A stretch of 6,844 bases of DNA from JALHRI01 sp044351685 (GCA_044351685.1 JBILFK010000082.1:1-6844); one strand, 5' to 3'. Shown: positions 1 through 5,596, numbered from the stretch's first letter. Notes: a model not told the origin generated them from the letters alone. Numbers and translations: made by a program.

Positions 1-869
1 AAATCCAGCACGGCATTACCCACTGCCATGGCCAGCGGGTTTGAACCGTAAGTGGAACCATGCGAACCGGCAGGCATCACCTCGCCAATGCGCTGTGTCA
101 CCAGCGTTGCGCCAAGCGGAAAGCCGCCACCAATGCCTTTCGCCGAAGACGCAATATCGGGCGTAATACCAGCCTGCTCGAACGCGAACAATGTGCCGGG
201 GCGGCCATAGCCGCACTGCACTTCATCGCACATCAGCAAAATTCCCTCGGCATCGCACAGTGCGCGCAACTCATGCAAAAAGCTATGCGGGAAAGCATGC
301 ACACCGCCCTCGCCTTGAATCGGCTCAAGCAGAATTCCCGCGGTGTTTTTACCAATAACGCGTTTTACAGCTGCCATATCGGCGAATGGCACGCGATCAA
401 AACCCAGCAGCATAGGGCCAAAACCAGCGCGCGCATAATCGTTACCGCCTGCCGAAATGCCGCCGTAAGTGCGGCCATGAAACCCGCCTTCAAAGGTAAT
501 GATGCGTTGGCGGTAAGGTGCGCCCGTTTCATAATGGTAGCGACGCATAAATTTAATGCCCGCCTCTACCGCTTCCGCGCCTGAAGAACAGAAGAATACG
601 GAATCCGCGAATGTGGCATCGACCAGTCGCTGCGCGAAGGTTTCAATCCCTTCGGTAAGATACATGTTCGAGCAGTGCCACAAGCGCGACGCCTGCTTGG
701 TGAGCGCCTCGACCAGATGCGGATGCCCATGCCCAAATGAATTCACCGCGATGCCGGCGGCAAAATCGAGAATGCGCTGGCCAGTATCGGTAATTAAATA
801 CGCCCCCTCGCCGCGATCAATACGCACCGACGAACGACGGTAGATGGGAAGGTAGGGTGTAAGTGTCAT
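1..869 (-). CDS. argD: Acetylornithine aminotransferase ArgD (class III PLP aminotransferase), C-terminus cut by window edge
   Basis: Pyridoxal-phosphate enzyme of cytoplasmic arginine biosynthesis. It exchanges an amino group between N-acetylornithine and 2-oxoglutarate, and in many bacteria also serves the equivalent lysine-pathway step. The reading frame is open from ATG at 869 to base 1, giving 289 residues; the family is usually near 390-400, so about 100 C-terminal residues lie outside. Visible motifs are SSGAEA (95-100, cofactor phosphate binding), FHGRT (130-134), EPIQGEGG (182-189), DEVQCGYGR (215-223, Asp contacting the PLP ring nitrogen), AKGIGGGFPLG with the Schiff-base Lys at 244, and HGSTYGSNPLAMAVGNAVLD near the cut. 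A purine-rich AAGGG (884 to 880) sits 10 bases before ATG. It follows the permease gene by 60 bases on the same strand with no clear terminator, so co-transcription is possible. Substrate could differ (ornithine or succinylornithine aminotransferase), but the DEVQCG and HGSTYGSNPLA sequences fit ArgD best. Confidence 0.95.
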   Translation of the reverse strand, partial: MTLTPYLPIYRRSSVRIDRGEGAYLITDTGQRILDFAAGIAVNSFGHGHPHLVEALTKQASRLWHCSNMYLTEGIETFAQRLVDATFADSVFFCSSGAEAVEAGIKFMRRYHYETGAPYRQRIITFEGGFHGRTYGGISAGGNDYARAGFGPMLLGFDRVPFADMAAVKRVIGKNTAGILLEPIQGEGGVHAFPHSFLHELRALCDAEGILLMCDEVQCGYGRPGTLFAFEQAGITPDIASSAKGIGGGFPLGATLVTQRIGEVMPAGSHGSTYGSNPLAMAVGNAVLD

Positions 870-870
870 A

Positions 871-903
871 GGGGCAAAGCCCTTAGCAGTTTGCGCAGCG
901 CAA
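871..903 (-). promoter_or_regulatory. Inverted repeats in the argD upstream gap
   Basis: Two small dyads lie in the 60-base gap between the permease gene and argD. TTGCGC-A-GCGCAA (891-903) is a perfect 6-base inverted repeat with a one-base centre. GGGC-AAA-GCCC (872-882) would form a 4-bp hairpin in the mRNA that includes the AAGGG Shine-Dalgarno-like sequence of argD. Either could be an operator or translation control element. No function is shown, and short dyads like these also arise by chance. Confidence 0.25.
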
Positions 904-929
904 GAAAAGGCAAATCACATGCCTGAACA

Positions 930-1709
930 CTAGCTCTTCAGGCGCCAGCCACGCGTTATAAGCGTTTGCACCACAATCCATAGCGCAATGCTTGTCGCGC
1001 TTAGCACCGCTAGCCCAAGCATCGGATCGGAATCGGAATAGCCAGTGAGTGCATATCGGAAGCCATCAATCATATAAAAAAACGGGTTCGCATGGCTAAC
1101 CGCTTGCCAGAAGGCGGGAAGCTGGTGAATGGAATAGAACGTGCCCGAAAGAAACGAGAGTGGTGTAACAATATAATTGGTAAGCGCGGCGATGTGATCA
1201 AACGTCAGTGAAATGACACCACCCAGAATGCCCAGCAACGCTAGCATGGTGCTTGAAAGCACAACAAATGCAACGGCCAGCAAAGGGTTTTGGACGGTAA
1301 TCGGCACAAATGCCCACATGGCAAGTGATACCGAAACGCCCACCAGCGCACCGCGCGTAACGCCACCTGCTACCATCGCAAACGTGATTTCTGCAGCATT
1401 GAGTGGCGGCATCAGAATATCGATAATCACGCCCTGAATTTTCGAAAGCATGAGCGAAGATGAGGTATTGGCAAACGCATTCTGCACAATCGCCATCATG
1501 ATGAGGCCGGGGGCAATAAACACTTCATACGGTAAGCCATCAATGGTGCGGGCACGGCCGCCAAGCGCCAGCGAAAGCACCGCCAAAAAGATAAGCGTGG
1601 TGACCATGGGGGCAATCACGGTTTGGTTCCACACTTTCAGGAATCGCCATGTTTCACGGATATAAAGGGTTTTCAGGCCAACCCAGTTTACAGTCATTGT
1701 TGTACTCAT
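930..1709 (-). CDS. ABC-2 type transporter permease (YadH-like), orphan in this window
   Basis: Integral inner-membrane subunit of an ABC exporter, 259 residues, the usual length for ABC-2 permeases of the YadH/NodJ type. It has about six hydrophobic segments (roughly residues 30-50, 63-83, 105-135, 140-165, 170-192 and 232-252). The late signature NPFFYMIDGFRYALTGYSD (208-226) is typical of the family, as is the LSFLSGTFYSIHQLPAFWQ stretch (183-201). The substrate cannot be read from sequence. The partner ATPase (YadG-like) is not next to it: the SprA-like gene is upstream and argD downstream. The ATG at 1709 has no clear Shine-Dalgarno sequence. The ATG at 1697 (residue 5) has a weak GAG upstream and is an alternative. 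The 83-base gap upstream shows no convincing promoter, so transcription from the SprA-like gene promoter is plausible. Confidence 0.9.
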   Translation of the reverse strand: MSTTMTVNWVGLKTLYIRETWRFLKVWNQTVIAPMVTTLIFLAVLSLALGGRARTIDGLPYEVFIAPGLIMMAIVQNAFANTSSSLMLSKIQGVIIDILMPPLNAAEITFAMVAGGVTRGALVGVSVSLAMWAFVPITVQNPLLAVAFVVLSSTMLALLGILGGVISLTFDHIAALTNYIVTPLSFLSGTFYSIHQLPAFWQAVSHANPFFYMIDGFRYALTGYSDSDPMLGLAVLSATSIALWIVVQTLITRGWRLKS

Positions 1710-1792
1710 GGCTGTTTATTACGCAGTAACTGCAAGCGATGCAATGATGGAAATGCAAAAACGCTGGTGATGCTAGGGATACAATCGCCGAG

Positions 1793-2647
1793 TTAGGCTG
1801 CAGCGCTGATGAGTGGATCGTTATTGAACACGATATCGTTATTGCGCTGATAAAGCTGCGCCACGCGCTCTTGCTGGCGTTGTAGGCCATTGAACTGCGC
1901 GGCATTCACCAGTGCACTGCGTGCAACGGCAATATCTTGTGCGGAAACATCATTCGATGCCAACGCCGCATTCGCAACGGTTTGCGCGGTACGCGCGGCT
2001 TTTTCGGGGTCGCTGGTAGCGCTGGTTTGAATACCAACATCGCCACCAATCGCATAAAATTGCCCATCGGGGCCTTCCTGAAGGGTGAATTCTGGCTGCG
2101 TAGTAAGCCCTGCACCCGTCCGAAAATGTAAGGCTTCGTGCGTGCGCACGCCCACATCGGAAAGCTGCAATCTATCCAGATTTGTATTTTCAACGGAATT
2201 GAAGGCTGCTTGCCTAAAATCATCCGATGAAAATAGCGCCAACTCTTCGGTGGGGCTGAGGGTAGGTTTTGGATTGCTAAGGCTTTGCAGCGTTCCCTGT
2301 GCATCCTGCTGAGGCGCACGACGCTGATTACGCGCCGATTGTTCGCGTGCATCGGCAGTAATGCCGCTCACCGCACCTTCGGCGCGGCGCGAAGTGGTAA
2401 CCGTAACGCCTTTTACATAAAGCTGGCCATCGGGCCCGACATCGTAATCATATTGGGTGGTAAGCGTGGCGCCCGGCCCGGCTTTAATCGCCAGCGACTG
2501 CGCCTTTAACTGAACCGCATTGCTTTCCGATTGAATGGCACGCAAAGCATCGGCCTGCGCAAGCGACTGGCTGCCAATGGGCGATTGCGACGCGATAAGC
2601 GCGTTAAGCGAGCTTGGAACACGGGTGACCATGCGAGCCGGATACAT
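1793..2647 (-). CDS. SprA-related putative metalloprotease with HEALH motif
   Basis: This 284-residue protein resembles the SprA-related family (Pfam PF12118 from memory), whose members share an HExxH-type motif followed by a GPDG...GGEV segment; biological role is poorly known. Visible here are VRTHEALH (167-174, with H170, E171 and H174 as likely zinc ligands and catalytic Glu), EGPDGQFYAIGGDVGIQTS (191-209) and an Ala-rich helical tail, SAQDIAVARSALVNAAQF (235-252). GDV replaces the usual GEV. A related segment, VGPDGQLYVKGVTVTTS, occurs earlier (70-86), suggesting an internal duplication. The middle (90-130) is polar, Gln/Arg-rich and probably disordered. No signal peptide or membrane segment is seen. 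An in-frame TAA lies two codons before the ATG at 2647, so translation must start there or at Met6 (2632). The AAGGA directly abutting ATG 2647 is too close for a normal ribosome site. Protease activity is inferred. Confidence 0.8.
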   Translation of the reverse strand: MYPARMVTRVPSSLNALIASQSPIGSQSLAQADALRAIQSESNAVQLKAQSLAIKAGPGATLTTQYDYDVGPDGQLYVKGVTVTTSRRAEGAVSGITADAREQSARNQRRAPQQDAQGTLQSLSNPKPTLSPTEELALFSSDDFRQAAFNSVENTNLDRLQLSDVGVRTHEALHFRTGAGLTTQPEFTLQEGPDGQFYAIGGDVGIQTSATSDPEKAARTAQTVANAALASNDVSAQDIAVARSALVNAAQFNGLQRQQERVAQLYQRNNDIVFNNDPLISAAA

Positions 2648-2692
2648 TCCTTAGGCGTGAAACTCATCGCTTCCTGCGACGTATTGGATTTG

Positions 2693-2721
2693 ATTATACC
2701 CCTGTTCATTCATGGCGTCAA
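2693..2721 (-). promoter_or_regulatory. Sigma-70-type promoter for the SprA-like gene
   Basis: On the minus strand, TTGACG (2721 to 2716) is followed after exactly 17 bases by TATAAT (2698 to 2693), matching 11 of 12 consensus positions. Transcription would start near 2686, giving a leader of about 39 bases before ATG 2647. It begins only a few bases after the T-tract of the upstream terminator, so the SprA-like gene is probably transcribed independently of the Bax inhibitor gene. Confidence 0.8.
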
Positions 2722-2724
2722 AGC

Positions 2725-2753
2725 AAAAAAGGCCAGCAAATGCTGGCCTTTTT
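2725..2753 (-). terminator. Bidirectional rho-independent terminator after the Bax inhibitor gene
   Basis: Stem GGCCAGC (2731-2737) pairs with GCTGGCC (2742-2748) around a 4-base loop. It is flanked by six A on the left (2725-2730, read as six U on the minus transcript) and five T on the right (2749-2753). It lies 46 bases past the stop codon of the minus-strand Bax inhibitor gene, which it most likely serves. Its symmetry would also stop plus-strand transcripts. Confidence 0.92.
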
Positions 2754-2793
2754 CTTCGCACCGCTACCCGGGTAACGGCTTGAATTATAGCAA

Positions 2794-3534
2794 TTACCTT
2801 CGATCACCGATCAGGCGCAGCAGATGCACAAACAGATTGATAAAATCGAGATACAGGGTGAGTGCGCCCATAATGGCGGTTTTTTGCGCCACATCGGCGA
2901 AACGGCCCACGCTGTAATACATTTCTTTCAGTTTCTGTGTGTCGTAGGCAATCAGGCCGGTGAACACCAGTACCGCGACTACCGAAACGATCATCGACAT
3001 CATCGAGCTTTGCACAAACAGATTCACCAGTGAGGCAATGATAATACCAATCACACCCATCATCAGAAATGAACCAAACGCTGTAAGGTCGCGCTTAGTG
3101 GTGTAACCCACGAGGCTCATCGAACCAAAGGTTGCTGCCGTAATGAAGAAGGTGCGAGCAATGCTTTCGCCAGTATACGCAAGGAAAATAAAGCTCAGTG
3201 AAAGCCCCATCACACCCGCATAGACCCAGAACAGCGTTTGCGCCTTAGCAACGCTCATGTGGTGCAGGCGTGCGCCAAGGTAAAGCGCCATACCCAGCGG
3301 AGCCAGCATAATGACCCAGCCAAAAATCGACATGCTGGATGCGCCATTCGCGCCCTGCGTGAACATCAGGCTTAAAAATGCCTGTGAACTGCTGGCGAAA
3401 TAGGCCACCACACCCGTGAGAATCAGGGCGCTTGTCATGTAGTTATAGACTTTCAGCATCCAGCCACGAAGGCCGGCATCAAACGCCACGGCTTCCGACT
3501 GTGCTGCCGTTGCTTGGCGGTTAAATGGGTTCAT
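2794..3534 (-). CDS. Bax inhibitor-1 / YccA family membrane protein
   Basis: Polytopic inner-membrane protein of the BI-1/TMBIM superfamily, 246 residues, normal for bacterial members. Family traits are GLRGWMLKVYNYM at the N-terminus (21-33), about seven hydrophobic segments (roughly 33-49, 69-87, 100-119, 126-144, 152-172, 178-197 and 220-240), AYDTQKLKEMY (196-206) and the C-terminal YLDFINLFVHLLRL (228-241). Asp198 and Asp230 correspond to the aspartate pair thought to act as a pH-sensitive gate in the Bacillus homologue YetJ. Related proteins are linked to calcium leak and to membrane-protease control (YccA with FtsH in E. coli); the role here is not established. The start is well supported: AGGAGG (3545 to 3540) lies 5 bases before ATG 3534. 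It is divergent from rpmI and ends at a strong terminator, so it is probably monocistronic. Confidence 0.95.
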   Translation of the reverse strand: MNPFNRQATAAQSEAVAFDAGLRGWMLKVYNYMTSALILTGVVAYFASSSQAFLSLMFTQGANGASSMSIFGWVIMLAPLGMALYLGARLHHMSVAKAQTLFWVYAGVMGLSLSFIFLAYTGESIARTFFITAATFGSMSLVGYTTKRDLTAFGSFLMMGVIGIIIASLVNLFVQSSMMSMIVSVVAVLVFTGLIAYDTQKLKEMYYSVGRFADVAQKTAIMGALTLYLDFINLFVHLLRLIGDRR

Positions 3535-3559
3535 TCTTTCCTCCTAAATGTTATTATAC

Positions 3560-3580
3560 GTATCGGCACGTGACCAATAC
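3560..3580. promoter_or_regulatory. Symmetric 21-base dyad downstream of the Bax inhibitor promoter
   Basis: The sequence follows the pattern GTAT-N-GG-N7-CC-N-ATAC, symmetric about base 3570, with a CACGTG palindrome near its centre (3567-3572). It covers the predicted transcription start region of the Bax inhibitor gene, a typical repressor position. It is an operator candidate only on grounds of symmetry and placement. Confidence 0.3.
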
Positions 3581-3587
3581 CCGAGTA

Positions 3588-3615
3588 ATTATATAAGGTA
3601 TTATGCCCAGCGCAA
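3588..3615 (-). promoter_or_regulatory. Candidate promoter for the Bax inhibitor gene
   Basis: On the minus strand, TTGCGC (3615 to 3610) and a perfect TATAAT (3593 to 3588) are separated by 16 bases. Transcription would start near 3581, about 46 bases before the ATG. The -10 box is consensus; the -35 box matches only the first three positions. Confidence 0.45.
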
Positions 3616-3688
3616 TCGAAACACGACAGCATATAGGGTGAATTTGGCGTAATGTAAATGGATGTAGCGAGATTATTCAGTGCCGATT

Positions 3689-3716
3689 TTGCTTGCCTGC
3701 CCCCCTAAACTACTGT
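3689..3716 (+). promoter_or_regulatory. Tentative promoter for the rpmI-rplT operon
   Basis: TTGCTT (3689-3694) and TACTGT (3711-3716) are 16 bases apart and would start transcription near 3723, leaving a leader of about 160 bases before rpmI. Both boxes are weak matches. A promoter is expected in this divergent region because no gene precedes rpmI on the plus strand. Confidence 0.3.
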
Positions 3717-3740
3717 AAGCGCACACTCCCTTGTGGTTCC

Positions 3741-3853
3741 AGGTATTGGCATACCTCGGCGCCCGAGCGAAACGCGCTTCAGTGTTATTCAAGGCCAGCA
3801 GGCCAAGTTAGCCTTAAATGCGTTTCATGGTGCATTCACCAGAGTGCGCTGAA
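3741..3853 (+). promoter_or_regulatory. Structured rpmI leader with possible pseudoknot, candidate L20 autoregulatory site
   Basis: The leader before rpmI can form several helices: AGGTAT/ATACCT (3741-3746 with 3751-3756), CTCGG/CCGAG (3755-3759 with 3763-3767), AAGGC/GCCTT (3791-3795 with 3811-3815) and TGGTG/CACCA (3828-3832 with 3837-3841). Two longer pairings cross each other: GAAACGC (3769-3775) with GCGTTTC (3820-3826), and TTCAGTGT (3778-3785) with GCGCTGAA (3846-3853, two G-U pairs). Together they would make a pseudoknot ending 18 bases before the rpmI ribosome site. In E. coli, L20 represses its operon by binding a pseudoknot in the rpmI leader, so an analogous role is a reasonable inference. 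The two hairpins before 3768 are simple stems and compete at bases 3755-3756. Pairings were found by eye, without energy calculation. Confidence 0.4.
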
Positions 3854-3881
3854 AACATTATTTTTATCTATGGAGAACCAA

Positions 3882-4079
3882 ATGCCAAAATTGAAGTCCA
3901 AAAGTGGGGCGAAAAAGCGTTTTTCGTTCACTGCTACTGGGAAGGTGAAAGCCAACCAGGCGGGCAAGCGCCACATGATGCGCCGTCGCTCGCAACGTTT
4001 CATTCGCGATCAACGTGGTACCACGATTCTCAATGAATCGGATGCACGCATCGTTAAAAAATTCTTACCATACGGCTAG
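3882..4079 (+). CDS. rpmI: 50S ribosomal protein L35
   Basis: Small basic protein of the large ribosomal subunit, 65 residues, the normal length. It opens with MPKLKSKSGAKKRF (1-14), has the family segment TATGKVKANQAGKRHMMRRR (17-36) and ends KKFLPYG. The start is fixed by family length and by GGAG at 3872-3875, six bases before ATG 3882. The frame stays open upstream to 3693, but that extension is not L35-like. The stop codon overlaps the ribosome binding site of rplT (AGGAGG at 4078-4083), so the two genes are probably translationally coupled. The usual partner infC is not upstream; a divergent Bax inhibitor gene is there instead. Confidence 0.98.
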   Translation: MPKLKSKSGAKKRFSFTATGKVKANQAGKRHMMRRRSQRFIRDQRGTTILNESDARIVKKFLPYG

Positions 4080-4088
4080 GAGGATCTC

Positions 4089-4451
4089 ATGGCACATGTT
4101 AAACGTGGGGTTACCAAGAAAGCCCGTCACAAAAAACTTCTTTCAATGGCAAAAGGCTATCGTGGCCGTTCCAGCACCTGCTACCGCCCCGCTTTGGAGC
4201 GTGTAGAAAAGGCTCTGCAGTACGCTTACCGCGATCGTCGTGCTAAAAAACGCACCTTCCGTGCACTGTGGATTCAGCGTATTAACGCTGCCGCCCGCGA
4301 GCATGGTCTGGTGTATTCGCAATTCATGAACGGCCTGAACAAGGCTGGTGTTGAGATCGACCGCAAAGTTCTGGCCGATATCGCCGTGCATGATGCCGCG
4401 ATGTTCAAAGAACTTGCAGGCAAAGCCCAAGCCGCGCTTGGTCAAGCCTAA
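4089..4451 (+). CDS. rplT: 50S ribosomal protein L20
   Basis: Large-subunit protein that binds 23S rRNA directly and is needed early in 50S assembly; in several bacteria it also represses its own operon. It has 120 residues, the usual length. Family blocks are MAHVKRGVTKKARHKKLL (1-18), AKGYRGR (21-27), QYAYRDRRAKKRTFRALW (44-61), IQRINAAAREHGL (62-74) and AGVEIDRKVLADIAVHD (86-102). The basic N-terminal extension that threads into rRNA is intact. AGGAGG at 4078-4083 is five bases before the ATG and overlaps the rpmI stop. The last codons contain a 6-bp inverted repeat (CCAAGC/GCTTGG, 4427-4432 with 4436-4441), followed at once by the terminator hairpin after the stop. Confidence 0.99.
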   Translation: MAHVKRGVTKKARHKKLLSMAKGYRGRSSTCYRPALERVEKALQYAYRDRRAKKRTFRALWIQRINAAAREHGLVYSQFMNGLNKAGVEIDRKVLADIAVHDAAMFKELAGKAQAALGQA

Positions 4452-4458
4452 GCAATGT

Positions 4459-4490
4459 GCGGGCCCCTTCTGGGGCCCGCCTTTCTTCTA
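4459..4490 (+). terminator. Rho-independent terminator or attenuator between rplT and pheS
   Basis: A perfect 9-bp stem, GCGGGCCCC (4459-4467) with GGGGCCCGC (4472-4480), around loop TTCT, followed by a pyrimidine run (CTTTCTTCT, 4481-4489). It begins 7 bases after the rplT stop codon. It should end or reduce transcription from the ribosomal protein genes before pheS. The tail is interrupted by C residues, so readthrough is plausible, and pheST may depend on it because no clear pheS promoter is visible. Confidence 0.88.
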
Positions 4491-4496
4491 ACGCAT

Positions 4497-4513
4497 ATCG
4501 GCATTCTGCCGAT
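4497..4513 (+). promoter_or_regulatory. Hairpin directly upstream of pheS start
   Basis: A perfect 7-bp stem, ATCGGCA (4497-4503) with TGCCGAT (4507-4513), around loop TTC, ends 15 bases before the pheS ATG. The weak Shine-Dalgarno candidate GGTAG (4514-4518) adjoins its 3' side. It could affect ribosome access or stabilise a processed pheST mRNA; neither is shown. Confidence 0.45.
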
Positions 4514-4528
4514 GGTAGTTTAAATTTT

Positions 4529-5596
4529 ATGTCGCTCGACTCTCTCAAAGAACGCGCCCTTGCTGCCATTGCTGCCAGTGAATCAGTTCGCGCGCTCGAA
4601 GATGTTCGCGTAGGGTATTTAGGCAAAAGCGGTGAAGTCACCGCACAATTAAAAACCTTAGGTACATTGCCCCCCGAAGAACGCAAGGCGCACGGCGCGG
4701 CCATTAATGCCCTCAAAGATACAGTTACTGAAGCACTCGAAGCACGAAAAGCGCTGCTTGAAGCCGCTGAAATGAATGCGCGCCTCGCTTCCGAAACACT
4801 GGATATTACCTTGCCGCACGCGCCTTCTATGCGTGGCAGCATTCACCCGATTACGCAGGTGATTGAAGAACTCACCGCCATTTTTGCCGATTTTGGCTTT
4901 ACGGTCGCCGAAGGCCCGCAAGTGGAAGATGATTTCCATAACTTCACCGCGCTGAATATTCCCGAAAGCCACCCGGCACGCCAAATGCACGATACGTTCT
5001 ATTTGCAGGGCGAAGGTACGGCTGCGCCCGTGCTGCGGACGCATACCTCGCCGGTGCAAATTCGTACGATGGTTTCACAAAAACCGCCGATTCGCATTAT
5101 TGCCCCCGGCCCCACTTACCGCTGCGATTCCGACCAGACACACACACCCATGTTTCACCAAATCGAAGGTTTGGTGATTGAAAAACAGGTGCATATGGGG
5201 CACTTGAAGGGCTTGCTTCACGATATGCTTGCGGCCTTTTTTGGGCTTGAAAAATTACCCATGCGCTTTCGCGCAAGCTTCTTCCCGTTCACCGAACCTT
5301 CGGCCGAAGTTGATATTGGCTGCAAGCGTGGGCGCGATGCGCTGACGATTGGCGAAGGTGGCGATTGGCTAGAGGTTGCCGGCTGCGGCATGGTACACCC
5401 GAATGTGCTTAAAAATTGCGGCCTCGACCCCGCCGAGTGGCAAGGCTTTGCCTTTGGCTTTGGTATCGAACGCCTTGCTATGCTGAAATACAATATTCCC
5501 GATTTACGCACCTTTTTTGCGGGTGATGTGCGCTGGCTCAAGCATTACAGCTTCCCGCCACTAAATATCCCCTCACTGGTGAAGGGAGTTGGCTAA
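4529..5596 (+). CDS. pheS: Phenylalanyl-tRNA synthetase alpha subunit
   Basis: Catalytic subunit of the cytoplasmic alpha2-beta2 class II synthetase that activates phenylalanine and attaches it to tRNA-Phe. It has 355 residues, normal for bacteria. The N-terminal 90 residues form the predicted helical coiled-coil arm that contacts tRNA. Class II motif 1 is near HPITQVIEELTAIFADFGF (106-124). Motif 2 spans RTHTSPVQIR (170-179) to FHQIEGLV (209-216), and motif 3 is GFAFGFGIERLAML (306-319) with the conserved Arg315. Ala308 in GFAFG matches the phenylalanine-pocket alanine of E. coli PheS (Ala294). I chose ATG 4529 because family N-termini begin about here; a GTG at 4457 in the same frame lies in the terminator and adds 24 unrelated residues. 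The ribosome site is weak (GGTAG). The stop overlaps the pheT start by one base (TAATG). Confidence 0.99.
   Translation: MSLDSLKERALAAIAASESVRALEDVRVGYLGKSGEVTAQLKTLGTLPPEERKAHGAAINALKDTVTEALEARKALLEAAEMNARLASETLDITLPHAPSMRGSIHPITQVIEELTAIFADFGFTVAEGPQVEDDFHNFTALNIPESHPARQMHDTFYLQGEGTAAPVLRTHTSPVQIRTMVSQKPPIRIIAPGPTYRCDSDQTHTPMFHQIEGLVIEKQVHMGHLKGLLHDMLAAFFGLEKLPMRFRASFFPFTEPSAEVDIGCKRGRDALTIGEGGDWLEVAGCGMVHPNVLKNCGLDPAEWQGFAFGFGIERLAMLKYNIPDLRTFFAGDVRWLKHYSFPPLNIPSLVKGVG

Noticed and set aside
60..584. Plus-strand open frame of 174 codons
   Set aside because: It is antisense to argD, whose conserved motifs run through the same region on the minus strand.
1713..1747. Possible TTGCAT-17-TAATAA promoter for a leaderless permease transcript
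   Set aside because: The -10 box matches consensus at only three positions; the evidence is too weak to list as a feature.
1906..2352. Minus-strand open frame of 148 codons in another frame within the SprA-like gene
   Set aside because: The SprA frame carries the HEALH and GPDGQ motifs; this one shows no domain and has no good start signal.
3553..3558. Second TATAAT on the minus strand before the Bax inhibitor gene
   Set aside because: Transcription would start at about the Shine-Dalgarno sequence, and there is no -35 box at a suitable distance.
3693..3881. N-terminal extension of L35 from an upstream TTG
   Set aside because: L35 is about 65 residues and begins MPKLK; the extension has no family similarity, and GGAG is well placed for ATG 3882.
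4455..4523. 22-residue ORF as a pheM-like leader peptide
   Set aside because: It has only one Phe, no ribosome binding site, and spans the terminator stem instead of preceding it.
4457..4528. N-terminal extension of PheS from GTG 4457
   Set aside because: It would start inside the terminator region and add 24 residues not found in the family; ATG 4529 gives the expected N-terminus.
4405..4842. Minus-strand open frame of 145 codons opposite rplT and pheS
   Set aside because: It runs through the terminator hairpin and antisense to the conserved PheS N-terminus; it is Ser/Ala-rich with no domain.
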